A stretch of DNA of 64,000 bases from Saccharomyces uvarum. Taxonomy: Eukaryota > Ascomycota > Saccharomycetes > Saccharomycetales > Saccharomycetaceae. Position 1 is the first letter of the stretch, and each line of letters starts with the position of its first letter. The notes beneath the pieces are model-generated. The model had not been told where the DNA came from. It did not search any database and was given only the letters and a program-made list of their open reading frames with translations. Shown here piece by piece: positions 33,258-44,100 of this stretch. The stretch is taken from positions 971,001 through 1,035,000 of the forward strand of contig OX365939.1 of the NCBI GenBank assembly GCA_947243795.1, written 5' to 3'. Made by a program: the position numbers and the translations under genes.

Positions 33258-35918
33258 ATGGAAGAAAGATCAGATTCTATAGCAACCTCACAATCAGGAA
33301 GTGAAATGAGTCACAGCGAAACCAAGAACAGGGTTGAGATGAATACTAGGAAGAGGAAGTTTGCTTGTGTGGAATGCAGACAGCAGAAATCAAAATGCGA
33401 TGCGCACGAAAGAGCACCAGAACCATGTACTAAATGTGCTAAAAAGAATGTCCCATGCATCTTAAAGCGAGATTTTAGGAGAACTTACAAAAGAGCAAGA
33501 AATGAGGCTATTGAAAAAAGATTTAAAGAGCTCACTAGAACTTTAACGAATTTAACTTCGGATGAAATTTTGAAAAGAATTGAAGAAGAGCAAGAGATTG
33601 TTTTGGATAATAGTAACTTTACAAAGGAAAAAGTAAAACAGCTGAGGAAAAGTGCCTTCGAGTCTACAGATATTGAATCAAAAATATATAGAACATTCCG
33701 AGGAGATCCGATTGCTTATAATGCCAGAAAACATATTGATTCATCTCCCTTAACACTCTTAAGCTCGTCAACGAACTTTGATACTGTGCAACCCATAAAC
33801 GTCATGACAGAAGAACAACTCAAATGCTTGCCGAAAAGCCTAGGCGATGTCTATTTGTCAAGCAGTGATATCGCTGAGCTATTTCAAGAATTTGCTACGA
33901 AATATCATCAGTTTTTACCAGTAGTCGACCTGGCCAAAGGAGCGGAACGGATCTATAACTTATCTCCATGTTTATTTTGGGTAATCCTGCTTATTGGATT
34001 GAGGCGAAAATTTGGAGCTACAGACTTAATGACTAGATTGTCTGTATTGGTAAAATCTGTATTATCAGAAATTACCATATCTCCAATCATTCGATATACT
34101 CCGTCAGATAAAGACGAACCCGTTCTAAACGTAGCATCCGTGTATTCAGTACAAGCATTCCTTCTATACACTTTTTGGCCTCCGTTAACCTCCTCGTTAA
34201 GCGCCGATACTTCGTGGAATACCATAGGGACAGCAATGTTTCAAGCACTTCGAGTAGGCCTAAATTGTGCAGGCTTTTCGAAAGAATATGCATCTGCCAA
34301 TTCGGAATTAGTCAACGAGCAAATACGAACTTGGGTTTGCTGTAATATAGTCTCTCAGACAGTTGCATCATCATTTGGGTTTCCAGCTTATGTTTCCTTT
34401 GATTATTTAGTAATAAGTTCCACCAGAGTGCCTAGTTCAAAAAGTCAGGTGGATATACCCAATGAACTAAGGCAAATGGCCCAAATCGCAAGATTTGAGA
34501 ATCAAATTGTAAACACTATGAATTCCACCCCAGCGAGTGCGACGGGGATGGTGAGTCAAGAGGAGAAACAGCCCTTGTTGCACGTGCTCAATCAACAGCT
34601 AGGCCAATTAGAGATTAGTCTTGAAGAAAATAACCTAGATGATATACGGAAGTTTTTGTTACTAGTAGCGAAAGTCCACTTATTAACATATTATTTCACT
34701 GATATTATGTCTAAGGATGTGGGAAAATTTAATGCTAATATTTATGAGGGATCGTATTCTGTTATGGAACTCGACACAAGTTTTGAGACAAAGCGTGGAT
34801 TAGTCAAGGTCTACAACGCTGCCGTAAAATTTCTTATACATGCTAATAGTATGTGGGAACATGACCCGACCATCATCAAGTATTTTCCCGGTTTATTCGT
34901 CTTGAATATATGGCAATCTGCCTGTATCATTAGTAAACTCATACATTCATCGCTGCATTCAATGTTGGATATTAGCTCGGGAAAAAAGGCTTATAACAAT
35001 GCAATTTCATTAACTTTTAATGCCTCGGTTTTGAAATATGATATGGCATACAGATCATCAGGGATAATGCGAAGTATATGGAGTTTATTTGCAAATATGT
35101 ATGATGCATGGAAAAACGATCAAAGGGAGGGCGAGGACAAATTGGAGGATGACTTTAATTTAGGAATCACTATAAAATCTAGGATGTCGGTAAATGTCTT
35201 TTTTGATTGTTTATACATCTTAAAGGAGAAATGTGGTATGGCCAAATTAGAAAGAGAAACCAAAATTTCTACAGCATACAACGTTGATGATGAGGAGGAG
35301 GAGGAGGAAGAAGAAGAAGAAGAGGAAGAGGAGGAAGAGGAGGAGGCACTAACCGGCAGTGTCCTAGAAAGTATGGATAATCAGCAATTAAGAACGAGAA
35401 AATTCACTAATGTACGGCATCCGGAAAAGAAGGCAAGAAGAATAATTGAAACCATTCCGTTGGATCCGAATCCAATCAATGCAGGTTCTACTAGTAGTGG
35501 AAGCTCCTTAACGACCCCAAATAGTCAAGTAGCAAACACTATGTCATACAGAGGTATCCTTAACAAAATGTCCCCGAGGGAGCAGCTGAATCATGCGAAT
35601 TTGGATTCTGGTGTATCTACAGATATGAAGCAAAACGACATTAATGATGGACATTTACCATTAGCGACCGCTGTTGAACACTTAGCGACTCAACCGCCTC
35701 ATCCAATAACACAGATCCCAGAAAATGTACAACAGATGACACAGACCAACTCTTCTCTATTAGAAACGCATGCAGTGACTCAGACGAACCCTGTTTCAAG
35801 TGGAGATAAAGAATCTCCTAATTCCATTATGGCGAATTGGGACAACTGGGAATCTGACATGGTTTGGAGAGATGTTGACATTTTAATGAACGAATTTGCT
35901 TTCAATCCTAAGGTTTGA
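33258..35918 (+). CDS. LEU3: Zn2Cys6 regulator of branched-chain amino acid genes
   Basis: Leu3 binds CCGGNNCCGG sites in LEU1, LEU2, LEU4, ILV2, BAT1 and GDH1 and is switched from repressor to activator by alpha-isopropylmalate. The product is 886 residues, as in S. cerevisiae. The binuclear zinc cluster uses Cys 37, 40, 47, 57, 60 and 67, followed by a linker and a coiled coil. The middle homology region and ligand-responsive domain follow. A near-pure glutamate run (about residues 677-697, GAG/GAA codons at 35290-35347) is present, and the C-terminal activation domain ends WRDVDILMNEFAFNPKV. The start is the ATG at 33258. Confidence 0.97.
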   Translation: MEERSDSIATSQSGSEMSHSETKNRVEMNTRKRKFACVECRQQKSKCDAHERAPEPCTKCAKKNVPCILKRDFRRTYKRARNEAIEKRFKELTRTLTNLTSDEILKRIEEEQEIVLDNSNFTKEKVKQLRKSAFESTDIESKIYRTFRGDPIAYNARKHIDSSPLTLLSSSTNFDTVQPINVMTEEQLKCLPKSLGDVYLSSSDIAELFQEFATKYHQFLPVVDLAKGAERIYNLSPCLFWVILLIGLRRKFGATDLMTRLSVLVKSVLSEITISPIIRYTPSDKDEPVLNVASVYSVQAFLLYTFWPPLTSSLSADTSWNTIGTAMFQALRVGLNCAGFSKEYASANSELVNEQIRTWVCCNIVSQTVASSFGFPAYVSFDYLVISSTRVPSSKSQVDIPNELRQMAQIARFENQIVNTMNSTPASATGMVSQEEKQPLLHVLNQQLGQLEISLEENNLDDIRKFLLLVAKVHLLTYYFTDIMSKDVGKFNANIYEGSYSVMELDTSFETKRGLVKVYNAAVKFLIHANSMWEHDPTIIKYFPGLFVLNIWQSACIISKLIHSSLHSMLDISSGKKAYNNAISLTFNASVLKYDMAYRSSGIMRSIWSLFANMYDAWKNDQREGEDKLEDDFNLGITIKSRMSVNVFFDCLYILKEKCGMAKLERETKISTAYNVDDEEEEEEEEEEEEEEEEEEALTGSVLESMDNQQLRTRKFTNVRHPEKKARRIIETIPLDPNPINAGSTSSGSSLTTPNSQVANTMSYRGILNKMSPREQLNHANLDSGVSTDMKQNDINDGHLPLATAVEHLATQPPHPITQIPENVQQMTQTNSSLLETHAVTQTNPVSSGDKESPNSIMANWDNWESDMVWRDVDILMNEFAFNPKV

Positions 35919-36347
35919 GGCCGTTACTTCCCATCAATTTACGTTACATTTACTCTTCAAGGACTCTTATATAACGCACCATCAAAAACAACGCGGGTGC
36001 CTAGGTGGTTACCTATATATTTATTTTATTCTTTTGCTTGCCTTTTTTCTATATCATTTTTTAATATTTGTCTCCAAATCAAATGATTGTGAAAAGTTGC
36101 ATAGGAAGAAAATACAAAGGTACACAGACATCTTTCACTACCACTTAATTTCACATTTAGAGTTAATATACCTATCTTTGTTAGTTCAATTTCATTTCAT
36201 TGCTATAAACTTTGTGTAGGTCTGACATAGTAGTTATATATTCATCTACAGAAATCATGGGTATCAAAATTCCGTCTATTACTAAAAAAAAAAAAAAAAA
36301 ACTGTTTATGAATTCGCAGTTGTGACAGATACACTATTTCAAAGATA
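35919..36347. other. LEU3-SST2 convergent spacer
   Basis: 429 bp between convergent genes, with an 18-base A run at 36284-36301. Nothing coding is supported. Confidence 0.5.
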
Positions 36348-38450
36348 TTAGCACTTTTCTTGAATTTCTATCAAGTTACTAGCTTCTTTGTACACATCCG
36401 ATTTAATAAATTTTTGGAAGGAATCGTTGTTCATTAACTTATACATTTCATTACTGACGCTTTCAAAAAATGGGTATAATTTTCTAAGGACTTTCAAAGT
36501 CGCTGGTAATGAATTATGTGCTCCGCTATAATCTTCGGCGTCGTCGCTACAATATCCCAGAATGATATGCGACTGTTCTAGTGATGTTTCATTGCAATGA
36601 ACATCTGCTAGATTTAATGGGGCTGGCTTAAGTTCTTTTAATTTTTGATTGGATGTTTGCTTTTGAAATAAACTATCTTCATTCCAGGAAGTTTTCGAAG
36701 GCTTCAGTATTACCTCAGGAGGTTCTTGTAACGTGTGACCATCTGTGGAACCGAATGAAGAAGAGTCAGATTCAGTGGATTCAAGCAATGAATCATCCAA
36801 GCTAGTAGGAAAACGTTCTGATAGCGGGGACTGGGGATGCAACATAATGTCAGTAATGCGTTGACGCAAGCTGTGGTGGATGTTCAATTGATATGGCGAT
36901 CCGATCATGATATATGACGAGTAAATGTGATAGGCCATTTCAAGGCATTCGTTGGCTTGTTTCATCAAAGCTGAATCAATAGTCTTTACAATATTATTTT
37001 TCGAAGTACTAATGTTTAGTTTTTTATTACCGCGCCTAGAATCTATTAATTTCTTTAGAATTGTCATTTTTTTCAAAAATCTCTTGATTTCAATGAAAAC
37101 GTCCAAATTTTCTACACAGAATTCCCTTTCTAAATGACGTCTGAATAAATATCTCATACCTGGATCATTCAAGACATAGTCCAATTTATTGAGGCTGTGG
37201 TTGCTTGAAGAAATAAGCAATTCCTGAGCAAAATCTTCGTTCTCCTCCAGCGTCCTTTTTTCATCATGAGCAGTTACATGACTTGTAAATGCAAAATCTG
37301 GATCTATGATATCACCATTGGGTGCTCGGATATTGTTACTTTTGAAATCCTTCCAACAAACCAAATCCCACCCTAACTTAGACAAAGTGAAAAATGAAGA
37401 TCTGCTAATTTGAAATTTTTTTTTATCGGTACGTGAGGGTGGTAAAGGAATAGGAACAATTAGCCCCATTTTCAGGAATAATGCTGCCAACGAAACAGCT
37501 TCCTTAACGTGCATAATATCGGTACAATCCATGATCCACTGCCATATAGCTTTTGTTGTAAAACTGTACTTAATGGTAATCTTTTTGGAAGTTCCAAAGG
37601 CTTTGTCTTCAAAAAGCCTAATTCCGGTGTCGGAAACATAGTATTGAATATGTGACTCGGAATCTGGATTTGTAAAGAACCGATGTGCTAATGGCGATAC
37701 CCTTTCTAAGTTATTAATATCTATATTCTCAATCTGAGCTTGCCAACCTTGTTCTGGTTTTGATTTTTCAAAAGTAAATGTATCGTCATTATTGGCACAT
37801 TCCAACAGCAAAGATAAGCAAGGTAAAGGATCATTGGGTTTCGTTGGAGACCAAACATTGGGCTTAGTACCCATAATTTTGACGAAAAGAATATGGATTA
37901 AGTAATCGCTATGAATGATTGAATCTGTAACGGAACTTCTCTCGAAGGTAAAAAGTTCCATAGAGTTGAACGATGATAATAGTATATCGGGAATTCTCTT
38001 CAATCCAATATCCCTAACATACTTCTGTAAAATAGCAATCCCTTTTGGTGTTGGTTGGAAAAGAACTTTTTCCTTTGGCTCATTACGAGTTCTATCCTGC
38101 GGCGTATGTAACAGTTTAGACGACATAAACAACGTGAGGAGATGAAGCGCCAAACTCGGTTTAATGTTGTACGAGACATTGATACAAGTTGTGTTCATAT
38201 CCACTTTCAATTCCAATTGTCCCATTGCCTGAATAGCTTCCTGGTATGAAAAAGTAAAAGGAAAATGTTTACTAAACGGAGCAAATAAAAATGATTTAGC
38301 GTCGTTGCTATGTTTCTTCTCTTTTAGTTCTAAACAAATTAGAAAAATCGAATACACCGTCTTTAAATCACTAGTAAAAATTAAGCCATTGGGCGTTCTA
38401 CTGAAATTTTTTGATGATAGTTCATGCAGAGTTCTGTTTTTACTCGCCAT
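36348..38450 (-). CDS. SST2: RGS protein Sst2, GAP for the pheromone G-alpha
   Basis: GTPase-activating protein for Gpa1 that terminates pheromone signalling; it is tethered to the Ste2 tail by its N-terminal DEP domains. The product is 700 residues (698 recalled in S. cerevisiae). The N-terminus NRTLHELSSKNFSRTPNGLIF and tandem DEP-like regions occupy about 1-400. The RGS domain (about 420-690) is split by a long variable insertion, and begins LDYVLNDPGMRYLFRRHLE. The insertion is the least conserved part. A pheromone response element lies upstream at 38702-38708. Confidence 0.97.
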   Translation of the reverse strand: MASKNRTLHELSSKNFSRTPNGLIFTSDLKTVYSIFLICLELKEKKHSNDAKSFLFAPFSKHFPFTFSYQEAIQAMGQLELKVDMNTTCINVSYNIKPSLALHLLTLFMSSKLLHTPQDRTRNEPKEKVLFQPTPKGIAILQKYVRDIGLKRIPDILLSSFNSMELFTFERSSVTDSIIHSDYLIHILFVKIMGTKPNVWSPTKPNDPLPCLSLLLECANNDDTFTFEKSKPEQGWQAQIENIDINNLERVSPLAHRFFTNPDSESHIQYYVSDTGIRLFEDKAFGTSKKITIKYSFTTKAIWQWIMDCTDIMHVKEAVSLAALFLKMGLIVPIPLPPSRTDKKKFQISRSSFFTLSKLGWDLVCWKDFKSNNIRAPNGDIIDPDFAFTSHVTAHDEKRTLEENEDFAQELLISSSNHSLNKLDYVLNDPGMRYLFRRHLEREFCVENLDVFIEIKRFLKKMTILKKLIDSRRGNKKLNISTSKNNIVKTIDSALMKQANECLEMAYHIYSSYIMIGSPYQLNIHHSLRQRITDIMLHPQSPLSERFPTSLDDSLLESTESDSSSFGSTDGHTLQEPPEVILKPSKTSWNEDSLFQKQTSNQKLKELKPAPLNLADVHCNETSLEQSHIILGYCSDDAEDYSGAHNSLPATLKVLRKLYPFFESVSNEMYKLMNNDSFQKFIKSDVYKEASNLIEIQEKC

Positions 38451-38901
38451 TTCCGATTGCCAATATCTTCTTTCAGCTTATTATTTGTAGCTTCTGCGAC
38501 ACTTTCGATACTCGGCAAAAGAAGTTCAATGAGCTGTAGCAAAAAACATGTCCTCTCTACTTAAGGAAGGTAAACGTGAAAAGAAACGGAACTGAGATTC
38601 ACGTTTACTCACTGTTATAAATATACGCAACCATCATTGTTCAGAAAGTGCATTTACCAAAAATGCAACATGCACTGAAATAATGCGAGAGCCAAGCTCA
38701 TTGTTTCAAAATTATATATTATGAAACGCCCAACATCCAGACACCACATAATGGTTGATGATATTTCATCAAAACTACGGATGCCTTATGGGGATAGCCC
38801 AGTTGTATACATGTCGTCATTCCAGGCTCCACAGAAAACATTTCCGTTTGAACTTTTCAAAAGCGTCTTGGTTTCCAGGTCATCCGGAGTCTTCCATTGT
38901 T
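38451..38901. promoter_or_regulatory. SST2 promoter and RIF2 3' region
   Basis: 451 bp in tandem minus-strand order. It holds the SST2 promoter including a PRE and a TATA-like ATATATT at 38714-38720. No gene is seen. Confidence 0.5.
38702..38708 (-). promoter_or_regulatory. Pheromone response element (Ste12 site) for SST2
   Basis: Minus-strand TGAAACA, a perfect PRE, lies about 250 bp upstream of the SST2 ATG. A second 6-of-7 match, ATGAAAC, is at 38721-38727 on the plus strand. SST2 is known to be pheromone-induced in S. cerevisiae. Confidence 0.6.
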
Positions 38902-40089
38902 TTATATTTGATGTACGTCTCGAGTCACCTTCAGTGGGAGACGCTGGTTTTTCTTGAAGTTATAAGAGCGATGTGGGTAATTTCTTGCTGTCAGCCTATT
39001 AGTGATCATGTCTAGTAGTTCATCAAAAGTTTTACCTTGTACCAGGATTTCGGTGAAAACATTAAATAAATAAGTAAAAGGATGCGGGAAATCTTCCAAA
39101 AGCTTGAAGAACTTTGCCAAGTTGGAATTTTTAGCATTTAGCTGGCTTCTGATAAATACATTGTACGACCGAAGTAACTCGTTTTCCGGATAAGAAGTGA
39201 ACTTTATCATTTTTTTCAAATGTTCTTGTACTTGTGAAGGAGTTAAAATGGGACACTGAAATACTAGAGGTTCTGTATTAAGTTCTTTTTTGATAGTGGT
39301 ATATAAGAGAGATGAAACGTTACTGTTATTCGAATAAAATAAAAACTTGAACGCAATATTTTCTATTTTTTGAAGTGATGATAAAATTTTCATGAATTCC
39401 ATAAGCTTCGAAGGGATTATCAAATTTGAAGGACATGATTCATCTAATTGTTCAAATCTGAAGTAAACGATGTGGTCTATGTCCAGGTTTTGGCCTATTT
39501 TTCTCATTAGAATCATCATCAGGTCAAAAGTGTCATCGAGGGTGTTTCCATTGACTTTGAAATCTAAATGAGCTTTAAATTGACGCTTTCCGTTCGTCTT
39601 TATGTAGGCTCTTAATTTATCTATCGGAAAGGTCCCTTTGGTTAAGTAGTCGTTCATGTCAACAATCACGACATTCAAACCAATTGATGACAGTACTCCA
39701 GAAACTTCACGATCAATGCCGGCATATTGATGTATATCTTTAATTTGATTGAAAAAAACAACGTGGTTTCTCATTTTTCCAAAATCGTTCGTCAGGAAAC
39801 TATCCAAACCTGAAATATAGCCGACTGAGGAATAATTTGCACTCAATTCGTCCAAAGCCTTAGATTTGAAGTCGTGGTAGAAAGCATGATCTACCCGTCT
39901 CTTAACTGGCCTTGGCTTGGAAACTTTTGAGCCTTTCCCGCTCTCTTTGATTGGAACCAGACTTAATTTTTGCAGAATCGTGAAATTTTTTTGCTCCAGA
40001 TCATCGTTTATTGCCCTGACGATTTTGTCGCTGTCCACAACCTTTTGCGACTTCCTTATAGGTGCAAAATCGGACTCGAGATGTTCCAT
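38902..40089 (-). CDS. RIF2: Rap1-interacting telomere factor Rif2
   Basis: Rif2 binds the Rap1 C-terminus at telomeres, limits telomerase and blocks Mre11-Rad50-Tel1 action and end joining. The protein is 395 residues, as in S. cerevisiae, starting MEHLESDFAPIRKSQKVVDSD; this N-terminal segment contains the motif that contacts Rad50. The rest is an AAA+-like fold derived from Orc4, with IDHIVYFRFEQLD and FPHPFTYLFNVFTE well kept. Overall it is one of the most diverged genes in the window; by eye only about 60% matches S. cerevisiae Rif2. Confidence 0.95.
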   Translation of the reverse strand: MEHLESDFAPIRKSQKVVDSDKIVRAINDDLEQKNFTILQKLSLVPIKESGKGSKVSKPRPVKRRVDHAFYHDFKSKALDELSANYSSVGYISGLDSFLTNDFGKMRNHVVFFNQIKDIHQYAGIDREVSGVLSSIGLNVVIVDMNDYLTKGTFPIDKLRAYIKTNGKRQFKAHLDFKVNGNTLDDTFDLMMILMRKIGQNLDIDHIVYFRFEQLDESCPSNLIIPSKLMEFMKILSSLQKIENIAFKFLFYSNNSNVSSLLYTTIKKELNTEPLVFQCPILTPSQVQEHLKKMIKFTSYPENELLRSYNVFIRSQLNAKNSNLAKFFKLLEDFPHPFTYLFNVFTEILVQGKTFDELLDMITNRLTARNYPHRSYNFKKNQRLPLKVTRDVHQI

Positions 40090-41128
40090 TGTTCACCTAC
40101 TTCTCTCTATCTTCGTTTTTATACTTATATCTGTACATATTCCGATCTAACTATTAAACTCTACCGAATAATTGAGAAAGCTCTGTTATGTAAACAAAAG
40201 ATAATGTAGCGTTTTCTGTAAAAACACGGGAATCTTCAAAAAAATAAGAAGGGAAAGATCAACGTGCTTCAGCCGGGTGGCCCATGTTATCCATGTTATA
40301 ATTACTGTGCATGCGAAAGCTTGTTATTAACGAGCTTTCATTGAGCAAAATGCAACATTTGTAGGTAAGAAAGTTGGGAAGAAAATACAAATGTAGGAAC
40401 AAAAGCTGATCACTATTTATATTCCAGAATCAGTATGGGGGGAAAAGAATGAAGCAAAAAAAAATAAAATAGCCGCTACCATTTTTGGCGCGCTTCGGTG
40501 CCTACTCCCATATACAAGGAAAAAGGTTGTAAAGATTTTTCTTTAGAATGTATACTTCTCCAAACCATACTTTGTACTAACACGGGTCATTACAGAGCCG
40601 GTGGTGTGTCATAGTTGAGTACTGTGAGGGTTTAGTACGAGTAACCTGATATTTGGCGTAGATACTAGAATATGAAGAGATAATCAACAAAAGAACTCAG
40701 ACCGAGCCAAATCGCAATGACCGTCAGTTCAGTTCAACGAAAGGTGTGCTGTTTCCAGTTGTTTAGGTCGGACATATTCTTCGAGTTTGGGTCAGAGGCA
40801 TTAGCGTGGTTTATAAATTTGGAATCGAGCTTGCCTTTACTATGACGAATATCACTTGATACGTGCCAAGGGTATTCCATCCCACGGAAATAAAGACGGA
40901 AATAAGGGAGGCGTGGAAAGGGTCTCGCTGGTGTTTTTGTTTCTAAACAATAAAGCCATTCCAGGCGATATAAGCCGTAAATCCCTTATGAAAGAAAGGA
41001 TCTAGCACATCTATGAACAAGTAGAGAAACCACAACCAAGGAAACTAAGCCAACCGCAGGGAATCCAAACAAAAAACGAACAATCATAGTAATAGGGCCC
41101 CCTAGCTATATGCCATATTCTGTTAAAA
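40090..41128. promoter_or_regulatory. RIF2-FMP27 divergent intergenic region (about 1 kb)
   Basis: Long, gene-free divergent spacer. A GC-rich patch AGCCGGGTGGCCC lies at about 40270-40283, and GGCGCGCTTCGG near 40487. No tRNA, snoRNA or LTR was recognised, and no ORF has conserved-looking content. Confidence 0.5.
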
Positions 41129-44100
41129 ATGTCTGAAATTAATATTCTACTCTGCAAATGGGTTATTATTGCAGTAACTCTCTTATTGAGCTGTAAAACT
41201 TTTATAAGGATATTTTTTGGTGTGAATATAACATGGATTAATTTGTTTAAACTAAAAATTTGCGGTTTATCCTTGAAAAACGGTTCAGTAACAATAAAAT
41301 CCATCCGGTTCGTCGTTTATGAAAAGAAATTTCTCATCAAAGGTTTGCAGATTGATTCCAGCCTCAACCCACATAACGGTAAGATAAATAAAGAATCTCC
41401 GAATGACGATGAAAGATCATCTCCAAGATCTTCTAAAGCTATCAGTGGCTTTTTCACTTCTAAGTTTCTTTCATTTTCGCAGTACTGGCTCAGTGGGATC
41501 TCCGTCATACTTGATGACACAAAGCTAGTTAATCATGATATCAGTATTGATAAAGTCGGCTTTGTTTTTGCGAGTGACGGCTTCAAAAAAGATGGCTCAC
41601 TGCGATTCGATTCCTATTTAAGAAAGCTTGTTTGGAAGGACCAAATTATTATCGCTGATACCATTTTCATTGTAAATACGAATTTATCAATCGATGAAAT
41701 AATACATCCATTAAAAGATGACCTTCAAGTTAGCTTAGACTTGAAATTAGGTGACCTAAACGTGCCCATGAGCTTACTAAATCTATATATCAATAAGGAA
41801 AACGTTGATTTAATGTCCAATGAGGAACTTTTACAAAAATTAAAGGATACAACAAACGCTAACCAAGACCTAAAAGATGAAGATATCGTTAGAGCTAGAA
41901 ACGACCTCATGCATACAATGGGGAAATTCGTGGACAAAATAAAGCCCCTGAAAGAGTTTAACGTTACCATCGACAAACTTCAAATCAAGGATTTCCCTCT
42001 AACTAATCATCCGGAATTAATTGGAATGACCAAATATATTAGTTATGACCTTTTCATTTCCAACATAAATTTCAATGTGATAAGATTCAGAAACGAGATG
42101 CCCGGGTATACGTTAATTTTTGAAGAATGTGACTCTCCATTCAAATTTAGCATTGTCATGGCAAGATTCAATATTTGTTTAAATATAAATCGAAAACACC
42201 AAAAGAAGACAAAATTTCTAAAGATTATTGAGATCCCAAATATTTCAATTTTTGGTGAAACTAATATATTCTCTCAAAAATTTCGCTATTCTGATGATTT
42301 ACAACCAAAGCACCTGGAAAATGCTACCTTCAACATCAAGGGTAACATTTCTTCTTTAACAATTGACATGGATCCGGTGAATATTTCTTTTATCAAATGC
42401 TTCCTGTCGAATATCAAAGTTTTCACATCCTCTTGCCCCAAAAACAAAATTCTGAAGGCAAACTCCCACATCAAGTTCTTAAGAAGGCGGAGAATTCTGT
42501 TCGATTATTTCAAGTGTTTTTTACCCTTAATTAATATGAAATTCACCCTCGATGATCCGAAATTCGTTATTAAAAACGAAGATAATCTAATAATAAGTAA
42601 ATTTTCCGTCTTCATGATAAGTCATCTCTCCAAAAGGTATATATTAGGGGATGGTTCCAGCGAAGAAAAAGAAAGCACGCAACAAATTTTTTATGAGAGT
42701 CTTTGGAATATTGAACTGCTAGACATGAAATTGCAACACATTATTAAGCACCAAAATTACGAGCATACAATTCTGAGAGTAGATAGCATTGCTCTAGAGC
42801 AGAACATTCGACTTCTACCGGAAATCCTGTACGCTGCAGATGGAGACGTTGACACATTAATGCTAGACTTATCTGAATTACCAACGATGGTCATGTTGAG
42901 CGATTTGGTACATAATTTGGACGGCCAATTAGCAAATGTTGAAGAAAATTATTTCAAGGAGTTTTATGAAAAGTTTGCATCTAATCTCCAAAACATTAAA
43001 ACTGAGTGCTCTAACATGGCCAAATGTCTAAGACAAAAGGATATTCTACCCAGCGATTTCATGTTCGAACAATTACCTAGCTTTTTTGATTATATCAAAA
43101 TCAACATTAGGGACATATCCTCTACTTTAGGTGCAAGATCGGTTTTTATGCCAAGAGATGTTTTTTCTTCAATCGATCCCCAAAGTTCAAAGGATTTAAT
43201 TGATGGTAAGCTAAGAAAATATTGTAATACAATTGAAAAATTACAAATTGCCTTTTTTGGCGATAAGACACAGTGGCATAATAAAATTGGTTCGAACCAT
43301 GTTGCCATGGTTAAGTCGGGCCAACTTACAAGCTTCGAGAATACAAACAAGCAAAAGCCTAAGCATAAATCAACTATTGCTGATTTAGATGATATATCAA
43401 CCAGTGATGCAACGGAAGTACATCATCTTTGGAACCTTAACTTGTTGGTAAATGATATAACCACTGAAATAATAGGGGAAACACCTGAATTAAGCGAAGA
43501 GTTGTCTACCAAAACCGTTTCCAAAGTTTCCAACTTATCAATTAAACTATTTCCAGATACAGACTCTTTTAGCGGAGCAGAAAACAGTTCAAAAATCGTC
43601 CTACAAATCAATCATACAAGAGGAATGTCGGTGGTATCACTAATGAGCATTTTTTTGGCCGTGTCAGGCATACATACATTAAATCAAATATTTGGACACT
43701 GTATATGCCAAAAGATGCATCAATCTAAAACGAAACAATATTTTATTGCACTGTCGGAATCGAAAAGAAAATCGTGCTTAAAAAGTATAAAGTGGGAACA
43801 ATTAAAAGAAATGATTGAAGTAGATTTTTCTTCCGAATTTATGAGTCAAATAGTTGCTCTGCCCAACGGTCTTAGAACAAAATTTGAACCAACTTCCACA
43901 TTCATCACTATGAAAAACCTCAATGAAATTTCCATTTCAGGTCAATATTTTAGAATGCTGGTGGAATCCCCAACGAAGCCAAATTTCTGGGAACGCATGA
44001 TTAGTATTGATAGGTTTAAAGTACAGATACATCTTGGCTTACTAAAAGAACAAATGGAAAAATTGGACTCCCTACAAGACTGGGAAACTTTACAATCTGC

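Noticed and set aside
35896-36219. 107-codon frame overlapping the LEU3 3' end
   Set aside because: It starts inside LEU3 and is mostly T-rich 3' UTR sequence; no conservation is recognised.
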